DNA of 64,000 nucleotides from Pseudodonghicola sp048268305 (GTDB lineage Bacteria > Pseudomonadota > Alphaproteobacteria > Rhodobacterales > Rhodobacteraceae), in NCBI RefSeq assembly GCF_048268305.1, contig NZ_JBLWVT010000008.1, positions 62,001-126,000 on the forward strand, in the 5' to 3' direction. Below are positions 10,143 to 18,668 of this stretch, one piece after another (position 1 is the stretch's first letter; each line of letters starts with the position of its first letter). Made by a program: the position numbers and the translations under genes. The notes below the pieces were generated by a model, which ran no database searches, had not been told where the DNA came from, and worked only from the letters and a program-made list of their open reading frames with translations.

Positions 10143-11435
10143 GTGGTGGATATCGCATCCCGCGTCTATAACCATAAGTGGAAGATCGACCCGATCGTCC
10201 GCTCGCTGATCGACACCGATTTCTACAAGCTGCTGATGTGTCAGTCGGTGTTTCGCAACAAGCCGAAGACGCAGGTGACATTTTCGCTGATCAACCGCAC
10301 GGATTCGGTGCCGCTGGCCAAGCTGATCGACGAGGGAGAGCTGCGCGAACAGCTTGATCATATCCGTTCGCTCACCCTCAGCCGCGGCGAAAGCACCTGG
10401 CTCAGGGGCAATACCTTCTATGGCAAGCGCCAGATGTTCCGCCCCGATTTCATGGAGTGGTTCGAAAAGCTGCGGCTGCCGCCCTATTACCTGGAACGCC
10501 GCGGCGATCAGTACGAGCTGACCTTCGAAGGCGACTGGCCCGAGGTGATGATGTGGGAAATCCCTGCGCTTTCCGTACTGATGGAACTGCGCAGCCGCGC
10601 CGTGCTGAACGATCTGGGCCGGTTCGAGCTCAAGGTGCTCTATGCCCGGGCGATGACCCGGCTCTGGGAAAAGATCGAACGTCTGCGAGAACTTTCGCCG
10701 CTCGGGATCGCCGATTTCGGCACCCGCCGCCGGCATTCCTTCCTCTGGCAGGATTGGTGCGTGCAGGCGATGATCGAGGGGCTCGGGCCGAAGTTCACCG
10801 GCACCTCGAACTGCCTGATCGCCAAGGAACGCGACCTCGAGGCGATCGGCACCAATGCGCATGAGCTGCCGATGGTCTATTCCGCACTGGCCGAGACCGA
10901 TGCGGAGCTGGCCCAGGCGCCCTATAAGGTGCTGGAGGACTGGCAGGAGGAACACGACGGCAACCTGCGTATCATCCTGCCCGACACCTATGGCACCAAG
11001 GGCTTTCTCGACCGTGCACCCGACTGGCTGGCCGGCTGGACCGGCATCCGCATCGACAGCGGCGATCCGGTCGAAGGCGCCGAGGTGGCGATCGACTGGT
11101 GGAAATCACGCGGCGAGGACCCGCGGAAGAAGCTGGTGATCTTCTCCGACGGGCTCGACGTCGACAAGATCGTCGAGTTGCACGGCAAATTCGCCGGTCG
11201 GGTCAAGGTCAGCTTCGGCTGGGGCACGCTTTTGACCAATGATTTCCGCGGTCTGGTGCCGAATGACGCGCTGGCGCCCTTCAGCCTGGTCTGCAAGGCG
11301 GTCAGCGCCAATGGCAACCCGACGGTGAAACTGTCGGACAACCCGGAAAAGGCGATGGGGCCAGCCGAGGAGATCGAGCGCTATAAGCGCGTGTTCGGGG
11401 TGGGTGAACAGAAACGCATCGCGGTGGTAGTGTAG
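10143..11435 (+). CDS. pncB: Nicotinate phosphoribosyltransferase PncB (GTG start)
   Basis: The 430-residue enzyme makes nicotinate mononucleotide from nicotinate and PRPP with ATP, the step after PncA. Family motifs include TDFYKLLMCQ at 25-34, the region around H198 in FGTRRRHSF that corresponds to the phosphorylated His, and the phosphate-binding stretches IRIDSGDP and FSDGLD. The chosen start is GTG at 10143, preceded by AAGAGG. It lies beyond the kinase terminator, so it probably has its own promoter. Confidence 0.95.
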   Translation: MVDIASRVYNHKWKIDPIVRSLIDTDFYKLLMCQSVFRNKPKTQVTFSLINRTDSVPLAKLIDEGELREQLDHIRSLTLSRGESTWLRGNTFYGKRQMFRPDFMEWFEKLRLPPYYLERRGDQYELTFEGDWPEVMMWEIPALSVLMELRSRAVLNDLGRFELKVLYARAMTRLWEKIERLRELSPLGIADFGTRRRHSFLWQDWCVQAMIEGLGPKFTGTSNCLIAKERDLEAIGTNAHELPMVYSALAETDAELAQAPYKVLEDWQEEHDGNLRIILPDTYGTKGFLDRAPDWLAGWTGIRIDSGDPVEGAEVAIDWWKSRGEDPRKKLVIFSDGLDVDKIVELHGKFAGRVKVSFGWGTLLTNDFRGLVPNDALAPFSLVCKAVSANGNPTVKLSDNPEKAMGPAEEIERYKRVFGVGEQKRIAVVV

Positions 11436-11537
11436 GACGCGCGCAGGGTCTGGGCCTGAACCCCTGCCCCCGCAGATGTGATAAAAACCCCAGGCCGGTC
11501 AGACGAAACGCCGCTCGCCGGCCGGTTTCCCGGCCGC

Positions 11538-12452
11538 TCAGCCCCGCCGCCGGCTCTGCTGGATCAACGCGCCGGTATAGATCACCAGCGCCAGCCAGAT
11601 CAGCGGAAAGGCGAGGATCTGCCCCCGCCCCACCGGCTCGCCGAACAGGAAGACCGCGACCAGGAACACCATGGTCGGGGTGATGTACTGCAGAATCCCG
11701 ATGGTCGAGAGCCGCAGCAGCTTGGCGCCATTGGCATAGATGATCAGCGGAATCGCCGTCACCACGCCGCAGCCCAGCAGCAAGAGTGTGCTCTGATCGA
11801 ACCCGCCGAAATGGCCGCCGCCATTGACCCCGAGATAGAGGATATAGCCCAGGGCCGGCGGCAACAGGATCAGCACTTCGAGCAGAAAACCCTGATTGGG
11901 ACCGATCGGCAGGGATTTCTTGAAGAAGGCATAGAACCCCCAGCTGAAGGTCAGCAGCAGCGACAGCCAAGGCATCCGGCCATTTTCCACCGCCAGGATC
12001 ACCACCGCCATCGCGGCGAGCGACAGCGCCGCGATCTGCGCCCGGCCCAGCTTTTCCCGCAACAGAACCGCGCCGAGAAACACGCTGAACAACGGGTTGA
12101 TATAATAGCCCAGCGCAGCATCCAGCGTGTGGCCACTGTTGATCGCCCAGATATAGACACCCCAATTCACCGTGATCAGCGCCGCAGTCAGCGCGCCCTG
12201 CGCCAGGGTGCGCGGATGCACCAGCGCCCGGCGCACATCGCCGGTCCGCCCCAGCACGATCAGCAGCGCCCCGGCCAGCGGCACTGACCAGACGATCCGA
12301 TGCGCCACCACCTCGAACGGGGAAAGATGCGACATCAGCTTGAGATAGAGCGGCAGCACCCCCCACATCAGATAAGCGGAGACGGCAAAGGCCAGTCCCT
12401 GAGGGCTGTCCCCGGTTCCCGTGGCCGGGGCTGTCATCGGCTGCGCTGTCAT
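11538..12452 (-). CDS. rarD: RarD-type EamA/DMT permease
   Basis: About 304 residues with roughly ten hydrophobic helices in two EamA repeats. AYLMWGVLPLYLK, VVAHRIVWSVP and GYYINPLFSVFLG are characteristic of the RarD branch. RarD proteins are inner-membrane members of the drug/metabolite transporter superfamily with poorly defined substrates. The start is placed at the ATG at 12452, about nine bases after GAGGAG; a GTG at 12461 would overlap that binding site. Transcribed toward pncB with a 102-base convergent gap. Confidence 0.88.
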   Translation of the reverse strand: MTAQPMTAPATGTGDSPQGLAFAVSAYLMWGVLPLYLKLMSHLSPFEVVAHRIVWSVPLAGALLIVLGRTGDVRRALVHPRTLAQGALTAALITVNWGVYIWAINSGHTLDAALGYYINPLFSVFLGAVLLREKLGRAQIAALSLAAMAVVILAVENGRMPWLSLLLTFSWGFYAFFKKSLPIGPNQGFLLEVLILLPPALGYILYLGVNGGGHFGGFDQSTLLLLGCGVVTAIPLIIYANGAKLLRLSTIGILQYITPTMVFLVAVFLFGEPVGRGQILAFPLIWLALVIYTGALIQQSRRRG

Positions 12453-12555
12453 CGCGGGCACTCCTCTTCGCCCACCGCTTTAGGCCAGGGCTTGGTCCCA
12501 GGCAATGGAAGACAGCGGCCGCCTCGCGAGACTGCGGATGCGACGGGGGTGGACC

Positions 12556-13179
12556 CTAGCCCGCCACCTGCGGCGCCGCGGCGAAGCCCAGCAGGAGACC
12601 GTAGAGGATGAAACAGCTGGCCAGCACGCGGCGCACCCAGACGTTGAACACCGCCCCGAGCGCCGCCCGCCCCATCAGCGCGCCGAGAGCGGTGAAACCG
12701 GTATAGCTGAGCGTGGTCAGCACCAGCGCCGTGGGCACGATCACCGCCATCTGATCCCAGATCGGCACCTGCGGCTGCACGAAGGCGGAAAAGGCGGCCA
12801 GATATCCCGCCACGCTTTTCGGGTTGATCGTGGCGATCGCCAGCGCGTGCAGATAGACATGGCGCGCCGGGCGCACCTCGGTCGGGGCGGGTTTGCCGGC
12901 GTTCATCCAGCCCCGCACCCCGAGCCAGATCAGCACCGCCGCGCCGATGAATTTCGCCACCGTGAAGCCGGTGGGCGAGGTGGCGATCAGCGCCGTCACC
13001 CCGGCGGCCGACAATACCAGAAAGCTCGTCGCCTGGGTCAGGATGCCCAGCACCCCCACCAAGGCCCGGCGAAAGCCCAGCGTCATGCCGTTCGATATGC
13101 AGTTGACCGCATTCGGCCCGGGAGTGGTGACGAAGGCCACCCAGAACAGCGTGAAAACGCTCCAGGCTTCGAAACTCAT
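12556..13179 (-). CDS. LysE family amino acid exporter
   Basis: The 207-residue integral membrane protein has the LysE/RhtB signature TPGPNAVNCISNGMTLGFRR near its N-terminus and six hydrophobic segments. The family exports amino acids and derivatives across the inner membrane; the substrate cannot be assigned. The start at 13179 (MSFEAWSVFTLFW) matches the family N-terminus; a longer frame to 13287 adds a charged leader without similarity. Confidence 0.88.
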   Translation of the reverse strand: MSFEAWSVFTLFWVAFVTTPGPNAVNCISNGMTLGFRRALVGVLGILTQATSFLVLSAAGVTALIATSPTGFTVAKFIGAAVLIWLGVRGWMNAGKPAPTEVRPARHVYLHALAIATINPKSVAGYLAAFSAFVQPQVPIWDQMAVIVPTALVLTTLSYTGFTALGALMGRAALGAVFNVWVRRVLASCFILYGLLLGFAAAPQVAG

Positions 13180-13551
13180 TGCTGTCTTGCCTCGGGGAGG
13201 GGGGCCAAGGTCATGCCAAATAGATGTCTTTTCATGTCGCCTGCAATCTGCCCGGTTTTCGCCGCCGCCGCATCCACTTTTTTCCACGGGAGAAGGTTTG
13301 GCCCATCCCCGGGCTTGCCCGGCAAACCGGAAAACCGACGGAAAAGGAGCCGGATCATCGCCCGCCCGCCACGGTCCCAGCGCGTCGACAGGCTGTTTCT
13401 GAATCTGCTGACCCCCGGGCTCATCCGCTCCGACATCGGACGGCTCGCTCTTCCTGCAACCGAGACCGACGCGGTCTGGGAGCGGACCGATCAGGACGAA
13501 TGATGCAGCATGGCGCCGCAGATCGACCGGATGGCCCGGGTCGACTGCCCC
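13180..13551. other. 372-base gap with no confident gene
   Basis: Between the lysE-family start and the msrC end. It should contain the lysE-family promoter. On the plus strand an open frame with GC-rich third positions runs to 13503 (see the separate entry). No tRNA, riboswitch fold or repeat was recognised here. Confidence 0.6.
13234..13503 (+). CDS. Possible small protein, start uncertain
   Basis: A plus-strand frame from ATG 13234 gives 89 residues ending in TGA at 13503. The ATG has no ribosome binding site, but about 40 codons further in an AAGGAG stands seven bases before an ATC codon; from there the product is about 49 residues, includes LFLNLLTPGLIRSDIGRLAL, and uses mostly G or C at third positions. 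I do not recognise it. It may be a real small gene with an unusual start, or chance. Confidence 0.25.
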   Translation: MSPAICPVFAAAASTFFHGRRFGPSPGLPGKPENRRKRSRIIARPPRSQRVDRLFLNLLTPGLIRSDIGRLALPATETDAVWERTDQDE

Positions 13552-14007
13552 TCAGAGCCGCCCGAAGGTCTGATCCAGAATCGCCTTCAGCGCCGTCGCA
13601 TCGGCATCGCCAAAGGCATCGGGCTGGTCGCTGTCGATGTCAAAGACACCGATCAGACGGCCCGACCCGTCGCGCACCGGCAGCACCAGTTCCGACCGGG
13701 TCGAGCTGGAACAGGCGATGTGATCGGCGAAGGCCTCCACATCCGGGACAAGCTGCACCGCGCCCGTGCGCGCCGCCGCGCCGCAGACCCCGCGCGAAAA
13801 CGGGATGGTCAGGCAGCCGTGACCGCCCTGATAGGGGCCGATCTTCAGCAGCTCGGGACCGACCACGCGATAGAACCCGGTCCAGTCAAAGCGCGCATCG
13901 GCGTGATGCACCTCGCAGGCGAGCGTCGCCATCAGGGCGATCTGATCAGTCTCGCCCTCGGTCAGGGCGGCGATGCTGCGGGCGAGAGCCGGGTAATCGA
14001 CGGGCAT
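13552..14007 (-). CDS. msrC: Free methionine-R-sulfoxide reductase (GAF domain)
   Basis: The 151-residue protein is a single GAF domain with the three cysteines of fRMsr: C65 (GHGCLTIPF), C75 (SRGVCGAAA) and C99 (DHIACSS). Their spacing (10 and 24) equals that of E. coli Cys84, Cys94 and Cys118. It reduces free methionine-R-sulfoxide in the cytosol using thioredoxin. The start at 14007 (MPVDYPALARS) has a GGAAAGG site; the longer frame to 14067 is rejected. Confidence 0.92.
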   Translation of the reverse strand: MPVDYPALARSIAALTEGETDQIALMATLACEVHHADARFDWTGFYRVVGPELLKIGPYQGGHGCLTIPFSRGVCGAAARTGAVQLVPDVEAFADHIACSSSTRSELVLPVRDGSGRLIGVFDIDSDQPDAFGDADATALKAILDQTFGRL

Positions 14008-14059
14008 GCTGGACCTTTCCGGGAGATCATGACCCAAAAGCTTGGGTCGAGATTGCGGC

Positions 14060-14142
14060 AAAGGCAAGGGGGCCGCCGGCCCCCTCGCGGCCCCGGGGGC
14101 CGCTCACCCCCGGGAGTATTTCGACAGAGAAGAACGCAGGGA
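14060..14142. repeat. Intergenic repeat, second copy
   Basis: Two GC hairpins, made of GGGGGCCG/CGGCCCCC and GCGGCCCC/GGGGCCGC, are followed by CCCCCGGGAGTATTT and ACAGAGAAGAA. The order hairpin, C-run, GTATTT, GAGAAGAA is the same as at 1215-1311. It fills most of the gap between msrC and the thiolase gene. Confidence 0.5.
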
Positions 14143-14156
14143 GCCGCGCCCGAGGC

Positions 14157-15329
14157 TCAGACCAGTTCGATGGCGATGGCGGTGCCTTCGCCGCCGCCGA
14201 TGCAGATCGCGGCGATACCGCGTTTCAGGCCGCGCTTTTCCAGCGCGTTGAGCAGGGTGACCATGATCCGCGCACCGCTGGCGCCGATCGGGTGACCCAG
14301 GGCGCAAGCGCCGCCGTTCACGTTGATCTTGTCGCGCGACACCTTCATTTCCCGCATGAAGGCCATGGGAACGACGGCGAAGGCCTCGTTCACCTCCCAG
14401 AGGTCGACATCCTCGGCGCGCCAGCCGATCCGGGCCAGGAGCTTCCGCGTCGCCGGCACCGGGGCGGTGGGGAATTGCGACGGCGCCTGGGCATGGCTGG
14501 CGTGGCCCAGGATGCGGGCGCGCACCGTCAGCCCCTGCGCCTCGGCCGCCTCGGCGGAGGCGAGGACCAGCGCCGCGGCGCCATCGGAAATCGAGGATGA
14601 GTTCGCCGCCGTCACCGTGCCACCGGCGCGGAAGGCCGGTTTCAGGAGCGGGATCTTTTCGGGCCGCGCCTTGCCGGGCTGTTCGTCGCGGGTGAAGACC
14701 TGTTCACCGCTGCGGCCGTGCAGGGTGAAGGGCGCGATCTCGTCCTCGAAGGCGCCGGAGCGCTCGGCCTCCAGCGCATTGTCGAGCGAGCCCAGGGCAT
14801 ATTGATCCTGCGCCTCGCGGGTGAACTGGAAGGCCTCGGCGCAGTCTTCGGCGAAGGTGCCCATCAACCGGCCCTTGTCATAGGCATCCTCCAGCCCGTC
14901 GAGGAACATGTGGTCGATGGTCTGGCCATGGCCGATGCGGGCGCCGCCGCGCATCGCCGGCAACAGATAGGGGGCGTTCGACATGCTTTCCATGCCGCCG
15001 GCGATCATCACGTCGGTCTGGCCGAGCGCGATCTGATCGAAGGCGAGCATCGCCGCCTTCATGCCGGAGCCGCACATCTTGTTCAGCGTGGTGGCCGGCA
15101 CCTCTTCGCCCAGCCCGCCCAGGAAACCGGCCTGCCGTGCCGGCGCCTGGCCCTGGCCGGCGGGCAGCACGCAGCCCATCAGCACCTCGTCCACCGTCCG
15201 GGCGCCAGCCCCGGCCAGCGCGGCCCGGATCGCCGAGCCGCCCAGTTCGGCGGCAGCCACACCGTTGAAGATGCCCTGGAACCCTCCCATCGGGGTGCGC
15301 GCGGCCCCTGCGATCACAACCTCTTTCAT
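14157..15329 (-). CDS. Acetyl-CoA acetyltransferase (thiolase)
   Basis: The 390-residue enzyme is a full-length thiolase. The nucleophile is C86 (NKMCGSGMKA); H346 (ALGHPIGASGAR) and C376 (CIGGGEG) complete the active site. Biosynthetic thiolases condense two acetyl-CoA to acetoacetyl-CoA; degradative members cleave 3-ketoacyl-CoA. Length and sequence favour the acetoacetyl-CoA type, but no phaB or other partner lies next to it, so the pathway (PHB, ethylmalonyl-CoA or beta-oxidation) is open. Confidence 0.93.
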   Translation of the reverse strand: MKEVVIAGAARTPMGGFQGIFNGVAAAELGGSAIRAALAGAGARTVDEVLMGCVLPAGQGQAPARQAGFLGGLGEEVPATTLNKMCGSGMKAAMLAFDQIALGQTDVMIAGGMESMSNAPYLLPAMRGGARIGHGQTIDHMFLDGLEDAYDKGRLMGTFAEDCAEAFQFTREAQDQYALGSLDNALEAERSGAFEDEIAPFTLHGRSGEQVFTRDEQPGKARPEKIPLLKPAFRAGGTVTAANSSSISDGAAALVLASAEAAEAQGLTVRARILGHASHAQAPSQFPTAPVPATRKLLARIGWRAEDVDLWEVNEAFAVVPMAFMREMKVSRDKINVNGGACALGHPIGASGARIMVTLLNALEKRGLKRGIAAICIGGGEGTAIAIELV

Positions 15330-15416
15330 CCCGTCTCCTCCACAGGTATCGGAAAACCGATTGGTAAGAATTCCCGTCTAGCTTGAAACTGCCCGAATTA
15401 CCACCTGAGGAGAGCC

Positions 15417-15755
15417 ATGTTCCTGAGCAGTATACAAAGGGGCGACACGCGTATCGTCACCGTCAACGCCGAGCGGATCGACGCGGCCGTCGCCATCCAG
15501 TTCAAGGAGGACATGCGTACCGAGACCGCAAGCGCGCCCGATCGGGTGATCTTGGATCTCTCGGCGGTGAAGTTCATCGACTCAAGCGGATTGGGCGCGA
15601 TCGTCGCGGCCATGAAGCAACTTGGCGACGAGCGGCGGCTGGATCTTGCCGGGCTGACGCCGCTGGTCGATAAAGTGTTGCGGCTGACGCGCATGGATAC
15701 AGTTTTCACCCTGTTTCCGTCGATCGACGAGGCCATGGTCGGGCTTGAGGGCTGA
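15417..15755 (+). CDS. STAS-domain anti-sigma factor antagonist
   Basis: The 112-residue protein is a single STAS domain with the motif ILDLSAVKFIDSSGLGAIV; S56/S57 in FIDSSGLG is the likely phosphorylation site, as in SpoIIAA/RsbV. In partner switching the unphosphorylated form binds the anti-sigma kinase and frees its target. Its partner is encoded 39 bases downstream. No sigma factor or PP2C phosphatase gene is nearby. Confidence 0.9.
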   Translation: MFLSSIQRGDTRIVTVNAERIDAAVAIQFKEDMRTETASAPDRVILDLSAVKFIDSSGLGAIVAAMKQLGDERRLDLAGLTPLVDKVLRLTRMDTVFTLFPSIDEAMVGLEG

Positions 15756-15794
15756 ACCGGCGGCCCGTGTGTGCCGGAGTAGCGGATAACCGCA

Positions 15795-16262
15795 ATGCCA
15801 GAGCGTTTCACGCATAGGTTCAGAGCCACGGAGCTGGCTGCACGCGGCGGCATCGTCGCCGTGATGGCACGGCTGCGCGCGCTCGATCTGCCCGAGCAGA
15901 TTGCCGGTGACGTGGAACTGGCGCTGGCCGAAGCGGTGAACAACGTCACCGAACACGCCTATCGCGAACGCGACGACGGCAGCATCACCGTCACTGCGCG
16001 GCTGGAGGACAAGCGGCTGGTGCTGCGGATTTCTGACAACGGCCTGCCGATGCCGGAGGGCAAGATGCCCCAACCCCGACCCCATGATCTGTCCGGCAGC
16101 GCCGAGGAATTGCCCGAAGGCGGCTTTGGCTGGGGGCTGATCCATGCGCTGACCAGCGCGGTCCGCTATGACCGCCGGGCGCAGCGCAACACGCTGTCGA
16201 TGGTCTTCGCCCTGCCTGAGGAACAGGACGACGCAGGTTCCCAATCCCGCGTCGCGCCCTGA
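15795..16262 (+). CDS. Anti-sigma regulatory kinase (RsbW/SpoIIAB-like)
   Basis: The 155-residue GHKL ATPase domain shows the N-box ELALAEAVNNVTEHAY, a G1 box ISDNGLPMP and a G2 region GGFGWGLI. Such proteins phosphorylate the STAS antagonist and bind a sigma factor or another target. It follows the STAS gene, so the two are very likely one operon and a functional switch. The target is unknown; in proteobacteria it is often not a sigma factor. Confidence 0.9.
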   Translation: MPERFTHRFRATELAARGGIVAVMARLRALDLPEQIAGDVELALAEAVNNVTEHAYRERDDGSITVTARLEDKRLVLRISDNGLPMPEGKMPQPRPHDLSGSAEELPEGGFGWGLIHALTSAVRYDRRAQRNTLSMVFALPEEQDDAGSQSRVAP

Positions 16263-16333
16263 AACTGCCGCATTCGCATCAAACTGCTGCCCGAATGCTG
16301 AGCGACAAGGGAGCGGTAGCTGCAATAGGCTTC

Positions 16334-16381
16334 CCTCGACGCCGCGCTGTCATAGCCCCCACCCAATGCGCGGCGTCGAGG
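16334..16381. repeat. 14-bp-arm perfect inverted repeat
   Basis: CCTCGACGCCGCGC (16334-16347) and its exact complement GCGCGGCGTCGAGG (16368-16381) are separated by 20 bases. It lies about 70 bases after the anti-sigma kinase stop and 100 before the gamma-glutamyltransferase-type gene. It could be a terminator (a pyrimidine-rich stretch follows, but no T run) or a leader structure. Confidence 0.6.
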
Positions 16382-16481
16382 ACTTCTCTCCCCTTTCTCC
16401 CCTGATCGGCCTGCCGCAGCAGTTGGCAATCGGCCGGGTTGCTGCCTAAGCTCGGGCAGCAACAACAGGGAGGTGATCGTC

Positions 16482-18056
16482 ATGCGCGATTTCCAGAGCC
16501 CCGGCCGGTCCGAGGTGCTGACGACAAACGGGATGTGCGCCACGTCGCATCCTTTGGCGGCACAGGTGGCCGTCGATACGCTGCGCCGCGGCGGCAATGC
16601 GATGGATGCGGCGATTGCCGGGGCCGTGCTCCTGGGGATTTGCGAACCGCAGATGACCGGGATCGGTGGTGATTGCTTCGTGCTTTATACCGACCCCGCG
16701 ACCGGCGAGATGAAGACGATGAACGGCTCGGGTCGGGCGCCCAAAGCGGCGAGCGCCGCTGCGCTGCGCGACCGCGGGCTGCAGACGGTCCCGGTCCAGG
16801 AGGTCGAGGCAGTGACCATCCCCGGCGCCATGGATGCCTTCTGCCACCTGTCGGAAACCGTCGGCAAGCTGGGGATCGACACCCTGCTGGCGCCGGCAAT
16901 CCATTATGCCGAAGAGGGCGTGCCGGTGGCGCCCCGGGTGGCGTTTGACTGGATCAAGGATGCGCCCGCCCTGAAGGGCCGCGCGCGCGAGACCTATCTG
17001 ATCGACGGCCGGGTGCCGAAAGTGGGCGAACTCTTCCGCGCGCCCGGTCAGGCCGAAGTGCTGAGGCGGGTGGCGAAGCTGGGCCGCGACGGGTTTTACT
17101 CCGGCGAGGTGGCCGAGGATATCTGCGCCTCGCTCAACGCGCTGGGGGGCGTGCATACGCTCGACGATTTCGCCGCCACCCGCTGTACCGCGGGCCGGCC
17201 CGTCTCCGGCGCCTATAACGGCGCCGATCTGTTCGAGCACCCGCCCAACGGCCAGGGCGCCACGGCGATCCTGATGCTGAAGATCCTGTCGCATTTCGAC
17301 ATCGCCGGGATGGCTCCCTTCGGCGCAGAGCGCGCCCATGTCGAGGCGGAGGCGGCCAAGCTGGCCTATGACGCGCGCAACCGCTTCATCGCCGACCCCG
17401 ACCGCATGACGCGGCTGGACCATATGCTCGCCCCCGAAACCGCGGCAAAGCTCGCCGGGCTGGTCGACATGAAACGCGCGATGGCCAATCCCCCCGCCGT
17501 CAGCGAGGCGGTGCACAAGGATACCATCTATATCACCGTGGTCGACCGCGACCGCATGGCGGTATCGCTCATCTATTCGATCTATTACGGCTTCGGCTCC
17601 GGCATCGCCAGCGACCGCTTCGGCGTGCTGCTGCAGAATCGCGGTGCCGGCTTCACGTTGAACCAGGGTCACCCGAACGAGTTGATCGGCGGCAACCGGC
17701 CGATGCACACGATCATCCCGGCGATGCTGCGCGACGAGCGCGGGCTGATGCCGTTCGGCGTGATGGGTGGCGCCTATCAGCCCAACGGCCATGCGCGGGT
17801 GGTCAGCAACCTGCGCGATTTCGGCATGGATCTGCAGGCCGCGCTGGATGCGCCGCGCAGCTTTACCGATGCCGGGATCATGCGAGTCGAGCGCGGCTAT
17901 ACCGACGCGGTGCGGCAGGAGCTGGCCGATATGGGCCACAAGGTTGAGATCCCCGAAGAGCCGATCGGCGGCGCCCAGGCCATCCGCATCCGCCCCGACG
18001 GGGTGCTGGAGGCGGCCAGCGATCCGCGCAAGGACGGCTGCGCCCTGGGGTACTGA
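16482..18056 (+). CDS. Gamma-glutamyltransferase family protein
   Basis: The 524-residue Ntn-hydrolase-fold protein aligns with GGT: N-terminal ATSHPLAAQVAVDTLRRGGNA, GIGGDCFVLY, and the predicted autoprocessing nucleophile T348 in HKDTIYITVVD (aligned to E. coli T391). There is no clear signal peptide, unlike periplasmic GGT, so it may act in the cytoplasm and may use substrates other than glutathione (the family includes acylases). The ATG at 16482 is preceded by GGGAGG eight bases away. Confidence 0.87.
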   Translation: MRDFQSPGRSEVLTTNGMCATSHPLAAQVAVDTLRRGGNAMDAAIAGAVLLGICEPQMTGIGGDCFVLYTDPATGEMKTMNGSGRAPKAASAAALRDRGLQTVPVQEVEAVTIPGAMDAFCHLSETVGKLGIDTLLAPAIHYAEEGVPVAPRVAFDWIKDAPALKGRARETYLIDGRVPKVGELFRAPGQAEVLRRVAKLGRDGFYSGEVAEDICASLNALGGVHTLDDFAATRCTAGRPVSGAYNGADLFEHPPNGQGATAILMLKILSHFDIAGMAPFGAERAHVEAEAAKLAYDARNRFIADPDRMTRLDHMLAPETAAKLAGLVDMKRAMANPPAVSEAVHKDTIYITVVDRDRMAVSLIYSIYYGFGSGIASDRFGVLLQNRGAGFTLNQGHPNELIGGNRPMHTIIPAMLRDERGLMPFGVMGGAYQPNGHARVVSNLRDFGMDLQAALDAPRSFTDAGIMRVERGYTDAVRQELADMGHKVEIPEEPIGGAQAIRIRPDGVLEAASDPRKDGCALGY

Positions 18057-18069
18057 ACAGAGAAACAGG

Positions 18070-18093
18070 CCGGATCCGCTCAGGCGGGTCCGG
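18070..18093. terminator. Hairpin between convergent GGT-family and hspQ genes
   Basis: CCGGATCCGC (18070-18079) pairs with GCGGGTCCGG (18084-18093) through one G-T pair around a TCAG loop. There is no T run, but its position between two converging genes suits a shared terminator. Confidence 0.4.
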
Positions 18094-18128
18094 AGGCTCC
18101 TCATCCCGGGCTGAAAAGCGCCGAGATT

Positions 18129-18455
18129 TTAGTTAAATTGGAAATGAAGGGGGTAAGAACCGTCCTGGAACGGGCCGAACATCTCGGGGATGTCGGGGTG
18201 GTCCACCGGCTCGCCCGAATAGTCGGCGATCAGGTTCTGCTCGGAGACATAGGCGACGTAATAAGTATGCTCGTTCTCGGCCAGCAGGTGATAGAAGGGC
18301 TGATCCTTCACCGGGCGGCTGTCCTCGGGAATCGCCTCGTACCATTCGTCAGTATTGGAGAACTCGGGATCGACGTCGAAAATCACCCCGCGAAACGGGT
18401 GCTTCCGATGGCGCACAACCTGGCCCAGATGATATTTCGCGCGCGTTTTCAGCAT
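18129..18455 (-). CDS. hspQ: Heat shock protein HspQ
   Basis: The 108-residue protein matches the HspQ/YccV-like hemimethylated-DNA-binding family: KYHLGQVVRHRKHPFRGVIFDVDP at the N-terminus (as two adjoining segments), PFYHLLAENE and a C-terminal MFGPFQDG. In E. coli HspQ is a heat-shock protein, a specificity-enhancing factor for Lon and binds hemimethylated DNA. The start at 18455 is the family start; the longer frame to 18680 would overlap the divergent transglycosylase gene. Confidence 0.9.
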   Translation of the reverse strand: MLKTRAKYHLGQVVRHRKHPFRGVIFDVDPEFSNTDEWYEAIPEDSRPVKDQPFYHLLAENEHTYYVAYVSEQNLIADYSGEPVDHPDIPEMFGPFQDGSYPLHFQFN

Positions 18456-18668
18456 CGGTAAACAGCCCCTATCATTTGTTCTTAACCGTATCATGCCCCG
18501 ATTGTCCAATCCCCCCGGCGGGTTTCGAAGAAACAATCTGTACAACCGAATATGACAGTGAGGACATGCGATGGCGGCTTCGGGCGCCTTCGTGCCGAAG
18601 CTCCGGCGAATGTGATTCCATCCCCAAGAAATATACGCTAAAATCACACCAAAAAAGGCACGAGGCAG

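Noticed and set aside
18523..18530. CTTCGAAA as a heat-shock sigma -35 for hspQ
   Set aside because: No matching -10 at the expected distance was found, so a sigma-32 promoter is not supported.
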